A stretch of DNA of 64,000 nucleotides from an uncultured Butyricicoccus sp. (GTDB lineage Bacteria; Bacillota; Clostridia; Oscillospirales; Butyricicoccaceae): positions 1 to 64,000 of the forward strand of contig NZ_CALWJM010000006.1 of the NCBI RefSeq assembly GCF_944381005.1, written 5' to 3'. The position numbers and the translations under genes were made by a program. The notes beneath the pieces were generated by a model. The model saw only the letters and a list, made by a program, of their open reading frames with translations, was not told where the DNA came from and ran no database searches. Within the stretch, counting starts at the first letter, position 1. The number at the start of each line of letters is the position of its first letter. Below are positions 34,292-42,990 of this stretch, piece by piece.

Positions 34292-35662
34292 ATGCAGCAG
34301 TTTACCCTGTCGCAGGCCGCCGCATGGACGGGCGGCACCTGCACGGCCGACCCGGTCATTACCAGCGTGGTACACGATGCGCGTGCGGCACAACCGGGAA
34401 GTTTGTTTGTCGCAATTCAGGGCGACCGGTTTGACGGGCATGATTTTATTGAACAGGCCGTGGAACGCGGTGCAGCCGCAGTTTTGACCCATCGCCAGCA
34501 AGAACAATATTCCATTCCGGCACTTTACGTTGAGGACACCCGACAGGCATTGCTTGATTTGGCGGGCGGCTACCGGCAGCAATTTGACTGCCCAGTTGTC
34601 GCCGTGACCGGCTCGGTGGGCAAGACTACCACAAAGGAAATGATTGCGGCGGTGTTGTCTGAGCGCTATCAGACCCTGAAAACGCAGGGCAACCGCAACA
34701 ATACGATTGGAATGCCGCTGACCGCGCTCGAACTGGAGGAAGATACCGAAGCGGCTGTGTTCGAGATGGGGATGTCGGATTTTGGTGAGATTGCGGCTAT
34801 GGCTGCCTGCGGGCAGCCCAATATTGCGGTCATTACCATGATTGGCACATCTCATATTGAATTTTTAGGCTCGCGTGAGGGCATTTGCCGCGCAAAAATG
34901 GAGATTTTGGAAGGCTTGGCTGCACGCGGCGGCATTGCGGTTTTGAACGGAGATGAACCGCTGCTATGGGAGCAGAAAGACCGGCTGTTTGGCCGCATTG
35001 TGTGGTTTGGTCGGGAAAATCCTGCCTGTGAATTTCGCGCCGAAGATGTTTCGTGTCAAGATGGCGTGCTGCGCTTCACCATGATTTGGCCCGAAGGCCG
35101 ATGCACCGTGCAGACTGCCTCGCAGGGAGAACACAACGTCACCAACGCGCTGGCAGCCGCGGCATGTGGCTGGCTGCTTGGTTTGGATGCAGATGAACTC
35201 GCGGACGGTCTGGCAGCCTATCAGCCGGTTGGGATGCGCGAACGGCGATATGAGAAAAACGGCTTTACCATTTACGAGGATTGTTACAATGCAAGCCCGG
35301 ATTCGATGGAAGCCGCGCTTCGTGCGCTGCACGACATGCCGGGCGAGCACAAGATTGCCGTACTCGGCGGTATGGGGGAACTGGGCGACTATGCACCCGA
35401 AGGGCATCGCCGCGCCGGACGTGCGGCGGCGCAATACGCCGACCGCGTGCTTGCCTATGGCGCAAATACCGAGTATCTGTGCGAAGGTGCGTTGCAAGCG
35501 GGCATGAATGAACAAGCGGTACAGTGTTACCCCTCACATGAAACACTGGTGCAGGCCTTGCGCGAGATTGCACAGCCCGGCGACGTGCTGCTGTTTAAGG
35601 GCAGCCGGGCGATGCAAATGGAGAATGCTTTAAAATTGTTCCTGGGGGAGGAAGTTGAATGA
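34292..35662 (+). CDS. murF: UDP-MurNAc-pentapeptide synthetase MurF
   Basis: A 456-residue ligase that adds D-Ala-D-Ala to the UDP-MurNAc-tripeptide. The ATP site is VTGSVGKTTTKEM, and the C-terminal domain contains EDCYNASPDSMEAAL and LGGMGELGD, typical of MurF. It overlaps the mraY start by four bases. Confidence 0.95.
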   Translation: MQQFTLSQAAAWTGGTCTADPVITSVVHDARAAQPGSLFVAIQGDRFDGHDFIEQAVERGAAAVLTHRQQEQYSIPALYVEDTRQALLDLAGGYRQQFDCPVVAVTGSVGKTTTKEMIAAVLSERYQTLKTQGNRNNTIGMPLTALELEEDTEAAVFEMGMSDFGEIAAMAACGQPNIAVITMIGTSHIEFLGSREGICRAKMEILEGLAARGGIAVLNGDEPLLWEQKDRLFGRIVWFGRENPACEFRAEDVSCQDGVLRFTMIWPEGRCTVQTASQGEHNVTNALAAAACGWLLGLDADELADGLAAYQPVGMRERRYEKNGFTIYEDCYNASPDSMEAALRALHDMPGEHKIAVLGGMGELGDYAPEGHRRAGRAAAQYADRVLAYGANTEYLCEGALQAGMNEQAVQCYPSHETLVQALREIAQPGDVLLFKGSRAMQMENALKLFLGEEVE

Positions 35663-36663
35663 CAAGAACCATCCTGTTGGCGGCGGTCATCGCCTTTGTC
35701 GTGACTGCGGTTATCGGCAAACCGTTGATTCGCTGGCTGCAAAAGCAGAAATTTGGTCAAAAGATTTTGGAAATTGGCCCGAAGTGGCATATGAATAAGC
35801 AATATACCCCCACAATGGGCGGTTTTATGTTTATGATTGGCATTACCGTCTCTATGCTCATCATGGCCTTTCTGCTCGGTGTGTTTACCGGCGGCAGCGC
35901 AGGGGTTGGCAGCTTTTTTTCGGTCTGGATTTTGGCTGTGGTCTATGGCTGTGTTGGCTTTGTGGACGACTGGGCAAAAATCAAGAAGAAAGAGAATGCC
36001 GGTTTGACCCCAAAGCAGAAATTGGCGCTGCAAGTGGTCGTGGCGGCGGTGTTTGTGTCGCTGCTGCATCTGGCAGGCGATTTGCCGCTGTCGGCCGACG
36101 GCGGGGTATATCTGCCCATTCCGGGCACCGACCTGACCTTGACACTGCCGTGGGTGGTATACCTCATTTTCGCGGTGTTTGCCATCGTCGCCGAGAATAA
36201 CGCGGTCAACCTGACCGACGGCATCGACGGCCTTGCGGCGGGCGTGACCCTGCCCGTGGCGGTGTTCTTCATCGCGCTCAATCATTCGGTCAATCTGGGT
36301 GCAACCGTTTTCGCGGCTGCACTGGTGGGTGCCCTGTGCGCCTTCCTGATTTATAACTTTAACCCCGCCAAAGTCTTTATGGGTGACACCGGTTCGCTGT
36401 TTTTGGGCGGCGCGGTCGCCGGTCTGGCATTTGCGGCTGGACAGCCGCTTTTGCTGCTGCCGGTCGGCCTCATTTACCTGATTGAAACGGTATCGGTCGT
36501 CTTGCAGGTCACTTACTTCAAGCTGACGCACGGTAAGCGCCTGTTTAAAATGGCGCCCATTCATCATCATTTTGAGATGTGCGGCTGGGGGGAAAAGAAA
36601 ATTGTATTCGTATTTGCAGGCATTACGGTCATCATGTGTATCCTGTCGTGGATGCTGATATAA
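35659..36663 (+). CDS. mraY: Phospho-MurNAc-pentapeptide transferase MraY
   Basis: A 334-residue integral membrane enzyme with ten hydrophobic segments that makes lipid I. Catalytic motifs are FVDDWAK, NLTDGIDGLAAG and FMGDTGSLFLGG, and HHHFE lies near the end. Translation is coupled to murF. The usual next gene, murD, is absent. Confidence 0.97.
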   Translation: MTRTILLAAVIAFVVTAVIGKPLIRWLQKQKFGQKILEIGPKWHMNKQYTPTMGGFMFMIGITVSMLIMAFLLGVFTGGSAGVGSFFSVWILAVVYGCVGFVDDWAKIKKKENAGLTPKQKLALQVVVAAVFVSLLHLAGDLPLSADGGVYLPIPGTDLTLTLPWVVYLIFAVFAIVAENNAVNLTDGIDGLAAGVTLPVAVFFIALNHSVNLGATVFAAALVGALCAFLIYNFNPAKVFMGDTGSLFLGGAVAGLAFAAGQPLLLLPVGLIYLIETVSVVLQVTYFKLTHGKRLFKMAPIHHHFEMCGWGEKKIVFVFAGITVIMCILSWMLI

Positions 36664-36701
36664 AGCCCGGCTGCCTGCCCGCCTGAAAGGAGCCCCTCTG
36701 G

Positions 36702-37892
36702 ATGAACGCAAAGACTGCCAAGCCAAGTCGCCCCGCTGCGCGGCGACCTGCACGGCCAGCCCCCAAACATGCCGCACCCAAAGCACACCGGCTGGATACC
36801 GGCACGGTGTTGGGTGTTGTTTTGCTGCTGGCGGTTGGATTGATTGCGCTGTTTTCAGCCAGTTATCCGGCTGCCATTAACAAATTCGATACGGGCACAT
36901 ACTTTATTTCCCGTCAGGGATTTTATGCACTCATCGGGCTGGTTGCCATGCTGGTTATCTCGGGCATCGACTATCATATCTATCTGCGCTTTCAAAAACA
37001 GCTATTTATCGCTTGTCTCATCATGCTGGCATTGGTGCCGCTGGTTGGTGTCACGCATAACGGTGCGACGCGCTGGATTGACTTGCCGCTCTTGGGCGAG
37101 TTCCAGCCGTCGGAGGTTATGAAAGATGCAGTTATTATTTCATTTGCCTATTATGCGGTGCGCAAGGGCGACCAAGTGCGCACGCTGCGCGGTGTGATGC
37201 CGTTTTTGGGAGCACTGGTATTGATAGCCGGTTTGCTATATTTGGAGCCGCACTTGTCAGCCACCGTCATTATTTTTGGTATCGGTCTGGCAATGCTGAT
37301 TGTAGCTGGTATGAAAATCTGGTACTTCTTGCCGCTCATTCCGGTCGCATTGGCGGCAGTCACCGTCTATATTTTGAACAATGATTACGCGCGTTCGCGT
37401 ATCATGGTTTGGATTGACCCCCTGAGCAGTGACAAGGTGTTCACCGGAAATGGCTGGCAGGGCGGTAACAGTCAGATTGCGATTGGTTCAGGTGGCTTTT
37501 GGGGTCTGGGACTGGGTCAAGGCCGTCAAAAGCATCTGTATCTGCCCGAACCGCAAAACGACTTTATCTTCTCTGCCTGGTGCGAGGAGATGGGATTTAT
37601 TGGCGCGCTGCTGGTTATCTTGCTGTTTGCGTTCTTGATTTATCGGTGTTACCATATCGCGTTCCATGCGCCGGATAAAATGGGCTGTCTGATTGCCACC
37701 GGCATTGCGACCAAGCTGGCCATTCAAACACTGGTCAACCTGTGGGTCGTCACCGGCCTGTTCCCGGTTACCGGCGCTTCTCTGCCGTTTTTCAGCTATG
37801 GCGGTACGGCGCTGCTGATGCAGATGGGCGAAATGGGAATTTTGCTCAATATTTCACGTTATATGCGCCCCAGTGAAAAACGGAGGGGCTAG
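36702..37892 (+). CDS. ftsW: FtsW/SpoVE-family peptidoglycan glycosyltransferase
   Basis: A 396-residue SEDS polymerase that builds glycan strands from lipid II. A basic Pro/Ala-rich cytoplasmic N-terminus of 30 residues precedes about ten transmembrane segments. Landmarks are the NGATRWI loop, QPSEVMK, PEPQNDFIF and the end VTGASLPFFSYGG. In Clostridia the gene at this place is called ftsW or spoVE; one protein may serve both vegetative and sporulation septa. Confidence 0.92.
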   Translation: MNAKTAKPSRPAARRPARPAPKHAAPKAHRLDTGTVLGVVLLLAVGLIALFSASYPAAINKFDTGTYFISRQGFYALIGLVAMLVISGIDYHIYLRFQKQLFIACLIMLALVPLVGVTHNGATRWIDLPLLGEFQPSEVMKDAVIISFAYYAVRKGDQVRTLRGVMPFLGALVLIAGLLYLEPHLSATVIIFGIGLAMLIVAGMKIWYFLPLIPVALAAVTVYILNNDYARSRIMVWIDPLSSDKVFTGNGWQGGNSQIAIGSGGFWGLGLGQGRQKHLYLPEPQNDFIFSAWCEEMGFIGALLVILLFAFLIYRCYHIAFHAPDKMGCLIATGIATKLAIQTLVNLWVVTGLFPVTGASLPFFSYGGTALLMQMGEMGILLNISRYMRPSEKRRG

Positions 37893-37906
37893 GGGGAAAT
37901 TGACTT

Positions 37907-39034
37907 ATGAAGCTGTACATTACAGGCGGCGGCACCGGTGGACATGTCACACCCGGTCTGGCCATCGCACGCTATTTTGAAAGCAAACGTCCGGGCACAG
38001 AAGTGCGCTTTGCCGGCACAAGCAAGGGCATTGAATCACGACTGGTGCCGCGCGAAGGATATGCGCTCGATACGATTGAAATTGTGGGCTTGCGCCGTGC
38101 GTTCAGTCCGGCCGCGATTGGGCACAACCTCAATGCGCTCCGGCTGGCAGCCGCTTCGGTCGGCACGGCAAAGAAACTGCTGCGGCAGGCAAAACCCGAT
38201 GTGGTCATCGGCTGCGGCGGGTATGCGTCGTTTCCGGTCGTTTCGGCGGCGCAAAAGCTGGGTATCCCTACGGTTTTGCTGGAGGTCAACGCCTATCCGG
38301 GCGTGACCACCAAGATGTTGGCCAAAAAAGCCGATAAGGTGCTTATCTGTTTTGAGGAAGCACGCGAGCTGGTTGGCGGCGGTGACAAGGTCGAACTCAC
38401 CGGTTCGCCGGTGCGCGGCGAAATCGTGTTTGCCGACCGCAAAAAGGCGCGTCAGAAATTGGGACTAGGCGAGCAGGATAAACTGGTCGTATCGTTCTGG
38501 GGTTCCATGGGCGCGAAATATATGAACGAGCACATGGCGGGCATGTTGGCGCTTGAAACCAAGCGCGGCACGCGCTTCCGTCATGTCCATGCGACCGGCT
38601 CGGCGGCGGCACAGTGGCTGCCCAAGATGGCGCGTGAGCAGGGCGCAAAGCTGGAAGGCGATACGCCGATTGAAGTGACCGAGTATATTTACGACATGGC
38701 CTCTTACATGGCGGCAGCCGATTTGGTCATTTGCCGCGCGGGTGCGGCGACCATTGGCGAACTGTGCGCACTCGGACGGGCTTCGATTATGGTGCCCTCT
38801 CCCTATGTAGCCGAGAATCATCAGGAAAAAAATGCGCGTGCGCTCGAACACGCGGGCGCGTGTGAGGTGTTGTTAGAAAAGGATGCAACGCCAGAAAAGT
38901 TGTTAGAAATGACCGAGCGCTTGCTGGCGGACGATGCCAAGCGCGCGGCAATGGGTGCGGCGGCTGCCAAACTGGCGCAGCTCGACGCAGGCGAAAAAAT
39001 TTATCAGCAGATTCTGTCGGTACTGCCCAAGTAA
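37907..39034 (+). CDS. murG: UDP-GlcNAc:lipid I transferase MurG
   Basis: A 375-residue peripheral membrane glycosyltransferase making lipid II. The N-terminal donor loop TGGGTGGHVTPGLAIA, the second glycine loop FWGSMGAKYMNEH and the C-terminal ICRAGAATIGEL are typical. It starts 14 bases after ftsW with a GGGGG-type ribosome site. Confidence 0.96.
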   Translation: MKLYITGGGTGGHVTPGLAIARYFESKRPGTEVRFAGTSKGIESRLVPREGYALDTIEIVGLRRAFSPAAIGHNLNALRLAAASVGTAKKLLRQAKPDVVIGCGGYASFPVVSAAQKLGIPTVLLEVNAYPGVTTKMLAKKADKVLICFEEARELVGGGDKVELTGSPVRGEIVFADRKKARQKLGLGEQDKLVVSFWGSMGAKYMNEHMAGMLALETKRGTRFRHVHATGSAAAQWLPKMAREQGAKLEGDTPIEVTEYIYDMASYMAAADLVICRAGAATIGELCALGRASIMVPSPYVAENHQEKNARALEHAGACEVLLEKDATPEKLLEMTERLLADDAKRAAMGAAAAKLAQLDAGEKIYQQILSVLPK

Positions 39035-39068
39035 GGGCGGGAAAGAACAAGAAAACTGAGGTTTTGGT

Positions 39069-40355
39069 ATGGCGAACAAACCCAAAGACAATACCGCGAC
39101 CCGGTCGGCGCGTGAGCAGCCGACCGGGCTTGCGCGCTTTGCCGTTCCGGAGGCGGACACGCAGCCGCGTGCCCGGACAGCGGGCAGTACAAAAAGCAAT
39201 ACAACGCGCAAAGGTGCTTCAACTGGGCGAAAGAAAAGCAGCGGGTCAAAGCGCAGCAGTTCGCAGCAGCAGAGCAGACAAAAATCGGCAAAGACATCGG
39301 GTTCTTCCCGTCCTTCCAGTCAGACTGCCAGAAAACAGACGGCATCGCGCACAAATGGCAATGCCGCAGGGATGCAAATGCGTGTCAGCGGTACGCAGCA
39401 CCTGACCCCGCAAAAGCAGGGGGCGACCCGTCGCCCGCTGGCGGCTGGGCGCACAGGCCGGGCACGTTCGCTGCATCTGCAAAAAATCGTCAAGCGAAAA
39501 GAACGCCGGGCAAGGCTGAGCAAAATCATTGCGATTGTGTTGAGCCTTGTGTGCGGCGTGTTTGCCCTGACCACCTTTTTCCGTGTGGATGCGGTGGAAA
39601 TACAGGGCTTGTCGCGCTATCCGGCAGACGAAGTGCGCACGACATTCGGCGTTCAGCAGGGGGACAACCTGTTCTTTTGCGACAGTGCACGCGGAAAAAA
39701 CCGACTGCTCAAACAATATCCTTATTTTGAAAGTGTGAGCGTCGAGCGTGACCTGCCCAACCGCATGATTTTGAAAATAACCGAATCCAAGCCGATTGCG
39801 GCGGTCAACGGCACGCAGGGCGGCTGGTTTATTTTGGATAAAAATTGCCGCGTGCTCGCCCGCACCGACCAGAGCGGCGCACAGGATACCGCCGAGGTGA
39901 TGGGCGTGCGCACAGCGGGCGCCGAACCCGGTCAGCAACTGACCGCCGAGCAGCCGGAGGCGCTCGAAGCGCTCAAGGAACTGGCCAATGCACTGGACAC
40001 CGTTGGGTTGGGCGGAAAGGCGACGCTGTACAATCTGGAGGATTTAAACAGCATTTGGTTTTTGTACGAAGACCGGTTTGCCGTGTGTGTCGGTGACACC
40101 AGTGAACTGGAGCATAAACTGGCGATTCTATATGAACTGCTGACCGGCGACCAGTTTACCCCGTCGGATAAGGGCACTATCAATTTGTCTCTGGGTGACC
40201 GCGCCATCACCAACACCAGTTTGTCAGAAGGTGAGGTCGAGCGCACCGCCCGCGGACAGGCAGAATTGCAGCACATCGACCAGCCTGAACAAGATTCGAC
40301 AGATGAGGAAAAAGATGGACAAGAACAATCGGACGAAGATGACGAAACAACCTGA
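39069..40355 (+). CDS. ftsQ: Cell-division protein FtsQ/DivIB
   Basis: A 428-residue bitopic protein. The first about 150 residues are a long, basic, Ser/Arg/Gln-rich cytoplasmic tail, then one transmembrane segment (about 155-175), a POTRA domain beginning FRVDAVEIQGLSRYP, and a beta domain with GWFILDKNCRVLA. The end is strongly acidic. Longer at both ends than E. coli FtsQ; long basic tails occur in Clostridia DivIB. It would bridge FtsL and the septal synthases. Confidence 0.9.
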   Translation: MANKPKDNTATRSAREQPTGLARFAVPEADTQPRARTAGSTKSNTTRKGASTGRKKSSGSKRSSSQQQSRQKSAKTSGSSRPSSQTARKQTASRTNGNAAGMQMRVSGTQHLTPQKQGATRRPLAAGRTGRARSLHLQKIVKRKERRARLSKIIAIVLSLVCGVFALTTFFRVDAVEIQGLSRYPADEVRTTFGVQQGDNLFFCDSARGKNRLLKQYPYFESVSVERDLPNRMILKITESKPIAAVNGTQGGWFILDKNCRVLARTDQSGAQDTAEVMGVRTAGAEPGQQLTAEQPEALEALKELANALDTVGLGGKATLYNLEDLNSIWFLYEDRFAVCVGDTSELEHKLAILYELLTGDQFTPSDKGTINLSLGDRAITNTSLSEGEVERTARGQAELQHIDQPEQDSTDEEKDGQEQSDEDDETT

Positions 40356-40403
40356 CTAAATCGGTCGAAAAGTAAGTTTTTTCACAAAGTAACCGTTGAC
40401 ATC

Positions 40404-40432
40404 TTGCCAAATCGCCCGAAAAGCGGTAAAAT
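40404..40432 (+). promoter_or_regulatory. Promoter of ftsZ
   Basis: TTGCCA (40404-40409) and TAAAAT (40427-40432) are 17 bases apart, 104 bases before the ftsZ start, so ftsZ can be transcribed apart from the cluster. Confidence 0.6.
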
Positions 40433-40536
40433 GAAAAGAAATGGGGGCTGTGTGCCCATTTCACAAATTTTGCATTCAATCATCATTTTTTAGATATCGG
40501 AAATTTCTGGAATTTACATACGGAGGACGGCACAAT

Positions 40537-41811
40537 ATGGGTTTTCAGTTTGAAACAGGACTTGACAACGTAGTCAATATTAAAGTAGTAGGCATCGGCG
40601 GTGGCGGCAACAACGCGGTCAACCGCATGATTTCAAGTGGTATCCAGGGCGTAGAGTTTATCGCCATCAATACAGACAAGCAGGCGCTGCAATATTCGGG
40701 CGCACCGACCAAGATTCAGATTGGTGAGAAAATCACCAAGGGACAGGGCGCAGGCTCTGACCCACTGCGCGGCCAGAAAGCAGCCGAGGAGAGCAAGGAC
40801 GAAATTGCTTCGGCACTCGAAGGCGCACACATGGTATTTATCACCGCTGGCATGGGCGGCGGTACCGGCACCGGTGCCGCACCAGTCGTTGCCGAAATCG
40901 CCCGTTCGATGGGTATGTTGACCATCGGTGTTGTGACCCGTCCGTTTGCGTTCGAGGGCAAAAAGCGTCTGGAACAGGCGCTGTATGGCATTGAAAATAT
41001 GCGCGAAAATGTAGACTCGCTGGTTATTATCCCCAACGAGCGCCTGAAGTTCGTTTCCGAACAGAAGATTACCTTTAAAAATGCGTTCGCTATCGCAGAT
41101 GACGTTCTGCGTCAGGCGGTTGCCAATATCTCCGAGCTGATTACCGTGCCGGGCTTTATCAATCTGGATTTTGCTGACGTGACTTCGGTGATGAAGGATG
41201 CTGGCTTTGCACACATTGGCACCGGTGCCGCAACCGGTAAGGACAAGGCGACCGAAGCGGCACAGATGGCAATTTCCAGCCCGCTGCTTGAAACCTCTAT
41301 CGACAACGCGCGCGGGATTATCCTGTCCATCAGCGGTTCTTCGGATATCGGTCTGGAAGAAATCGAGACGGCTGCCGGTATGGTACAGTCGGCGGCACAC
41401 CCCGAAGCACACATCATTTTCGGTGCCTCCATCGACGAGGAACTGGACGACGAACTTCGTGTTGTGGTCATCGCAACCGGATTTGACAATGTGCCCGAAT
41501 CGGCAAAGGGCCCGGACGGTCAGACCGTACCGCCCATCCATGAGGGTGCAAAGCCCATGCCCAACGCGGGCGTGCAGCAGCAGACCGGCTTCCAGTCGCC
41601 GTTCCAGCAGGCACAGCAGCAGCCGCAATTTGCACAGCAGCAGTACGCACAGCAGCCGCAGCAGCAATTTGCGCAGCAACCGCAACAACAGTTTGCGCAG
41701 CAGCCGCAGCAGCAGTTTGCACCGCAACCTCAGCAGCCTTCGCAGTCTCAGTCCGAGATGGAGGACGATGCGTTCAAGGCGATTATTGATATTTTCAATC
41801 ACAATAACTGA
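40537..41811 (+). CDS. ftsZ: Cell-division GTPase FtsZ
   Basis: A 424-residue tubulin homologue that forms the division ring. The core has [11 protein letters not shown] (about 20), the GTP signature [10 protein letters not shown] (about 108) and [10 protein letters not shown]. The linker (about 345-405) is rich in Gln and contains three exact eight-residue repeats of QPQQQFA type (DNA repeats of 24 bases at 41653-41724). The end is [15 protein letters not shown] and lacks the common IPxFLR peptide that binds FtsA; no ftsA lies here. The ATG at 40537 follows GGAGG; upstream open frame is not coding. Confidence 0.97.
   Translation: MGFQFETGLDNVVNIKVVGIGGGGNNAVNRMISSGIQGVEFIAINTDKQALQYSGAPTKIQIGEKITKGQGAGSDPLRGQKAAEESKDEIASALEGAHMVFITAGMGGGTGTGAAPVVAEIARSMGMLTIGVVTRPFAFEGKKRLEQALYGIENMRENVDSLVIIPNERLKFVSEQKITFKNAFAIADDVLRQAVANISELITVPGFINLDFADVTSVMKDAGFAHIGTGAATGKDKATEAAQMAISSPLLETSIDNARGIILSISGSSDIGLEEIETAAGMVQSAAHPEAHIIFGASIDEELDDELRVVVIATGFDNVPESAKGPDGQTVPPIHEGAKPMPNAGVQQQTGFQSPFQQAQQQPQFAQQQYAQQPQQQFAQQPQQQFAQQPQQQFAPQPQQPSQSQSEMEDDAFKAIIDIFNHNN
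41653..41724 (+). repeat. Three tandem 24-base repeats in the ftsZ linker
   Basis: Codons for a Gln-Pro-Gln-Gln-Gln-Phe-Ala-Gln unit occur three times in a row, with synonymous differences between copies, and a shorter fourth partial unit follows. Confidence 0.8.
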
Positions 41812-41833
41812 GCAAGCTTACCCCGCAGGATTC

Positions 41834-41864
41834 GAAAAAAACAGCCCACTTGTGGGCTGTTTTT
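41834..41864 (+). terminator. Terminator of ftsZ
   Basis: AAAAAACAGCCCAC and GTGGGCTGTTTTT pair around TT. Confidence 0.88.
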
Positions 41865-41893
41865 GACGCGGGAAACTAGAACAGCAAAAGAAA

Positions 41894-42006
41894 GGATGTG
41901 ATGGGCTGTGAGCCCTGAACCGAGTCGAAAACGGAATCAGAATACGGTTGGCGGCGCGTCACATCCTGAGTGCATGGAGTGACCGCCGTAGAAAGGCGGT
42001 TACTCT
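41894..42006 (+). promoter_or_regulatory. Structured leader of corA, candidate translational riboswitch
   Basis: GGATGTGA (41894-41901) pairs with TCACATCC (41959-41966) to close a domain holding GGGCT-GTG-AGCCC (41903-41915) and AACCG/CGGTT (41918-41922 with 41945-41949). Downstream, AGTGACCGCC (41978-41987) pairs with GGCGGTTACT (41995-42004), which contains the ribosome site AAAGGCGG and ends two bases before the ATG. A rival pairing, GGCGG (41950-41954) with CCGCC (41983-41987) and TCAC (41959-41962) with GTGA (41979-41982), would break both and free the ribosome site. It does not fit the M-box or yybP-ykoY patterns I know. Confidence 0.6.
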
Positions 42007-42951
42007 ATGGTTGAATACTTTAAGTCAGACGCGCGTCAACTGAGCGCTCTTTCGGCATTTGAACCCGGCTGTTGGATTAACCTGGTTCATCCGTCCAGTG
42101 AGGAGATTACGCGCGTTTTGGCAGAAACCGGTGTGGAAGAGGATTTCCTGCGCGCGGCGCTTGACCCGGAAGAAAGCTCGCGTGTAGAAGTCGAGGAGGA
42201 GCAGACCTTGCTCATTGTCGATATTCCAACACTGGAAGAAAGCAACGTCGAACAGGATGAATCCAAAATCTTCGGGACGCTGCCAATGGGCATTATTGTC
42301 GTGCCCAACACGGTGATTACCGTGTGCTTGCAGGACACGAACATTTTGCGCAGTATCGCGCAAAATAAAGTGCGCGACATTCACACCGCGCTGCGCACCC
42401 GATTTGTGCTGCAAATTCTGTTGCGCGTGGCAGGATTCTTCCTGCGCAATCTGCGTATGATTGAGCGCGACTTTACCAAGGTCGAGCGCAGATTGTATGA
42501 TTCGCTCAAAAATGAAGAGCTTATCCAGTTGCTTGGCCTGTCCAAGTCGCTGGTCTACTTCTCTGCATCGCTCAAAGGCAATGAGGTCACGATGGAAAAA
42601 ATGCTTCGTGGGCGCATCCTCAAGCTGTATGAGGACGACCGCGACCTGCTCGAAGATGCCCTGATTGAGATTCGTCAGGCGATTGAGATGGCGGGCATTT
42701 ATTCCAGCATTTTGGCGGGCACGATGGATGCCTATGCTTCGGTTGTGTCCAATAACCTCAATATCATTATGAAGGTGCTGACCGTTATCACGATTATCAT
42801 GACCATTCCCAATATCATCTTTGGTTTCTATGGCATGAACATCACGGGTAACGACCTGCCCTTTGCATATTGGTGGTGGGTGCCGGTGATTATCTCGATT
42901 GGCGGCTGTATCGGTGCTTGGATTTACATGAAGCGCAAAGACTTACTTTAA
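42007..42951 (+). CDS. corA: CorA-family magnesium/divalent-cation channel
   Basis: A 314-residue CorA-type transporter: a large cytoplasmic alpha/beta and long-helix domain (1-250), then two transmembrane helices with the signature YGMN at about 276-279, and a short basic end after the last helix. Probably imports Mg2+ as a pentamer; Co2+ or Ni2+ cannot be excluded. Translation seems to be controlled by the leader at 41894-42006, whose final hairpin contains the ribosome site. No promoter was clear in the 15 bases between the ftsZ terminator and the leader. Confidence 0.92.
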   Translation: MVEYFKSDARQLSALSAFEPGCWINLVHPSSEEITRVLAETGVEEDFLRAALDPEESSRVEVEEEQTLLIVDIPTLEESNVEQDESKIFGTLPMGIIVVPNTVITVCLQDTNILRSIAQNKVRDIHTALRTRFVLQILLRVAGFFLRNLRMIERDFTKVERRLYDSLKNEELIQLLGLSKSLVYFSASLKGNEVTMEKMLRGRILKLYEDDRDLLEDALIEIRQAIEMAGIYSSILAGTMDAYASVVSNNLNIIMKVLTVITIIMTIPNIIFGFYGMNITGNDLPFAYWWWVPVIISIGGCIGAWIYMKRKDLL

Positions 42952-42956
42952 GAAGC

Positions 42957-42987
42957 AAAAAAAGACTGCCCGAAGGCAGTCTTTTTT
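42957..42987. terminator. Bidirectional terminator between corA and the DUF4179 gene
   Basis: AAAAAAGACTGCC pairs with GGCAGTCTTTTTT around CGAA. Confidence 0.88.
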
Positions 42988-42990
42988 GTG

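Noticed and set aside
40396..40401. Perfect TTGACA as the -35 of the ftsZ promoter
   Set aside because: No -10 lies at 16-18 bases; TTGCCA eight bases further on has TAAAAT at 17 bases and is preferred.
41653..41740. Tandem repeats as a CRISPR array
   Set aside because: Units are 24 bases with no spacers and encode an in-frame protein repeat in ftsZ.
40633..41802. 389-codon minus-strand frame opposite ftsZ
   Set aside because: Shadow of ftsZ; the Leu/Arg repeats are the complement of the Gln-rich linker.
41894..42006. M-box or yybP-ykoY riboswitch in front of corA
   Set aside because: The conserved blocks of these families that I know (GTTAGGTGAGGCTCC; GGGGAGTAG) are absent, so it is reported as unassigned.
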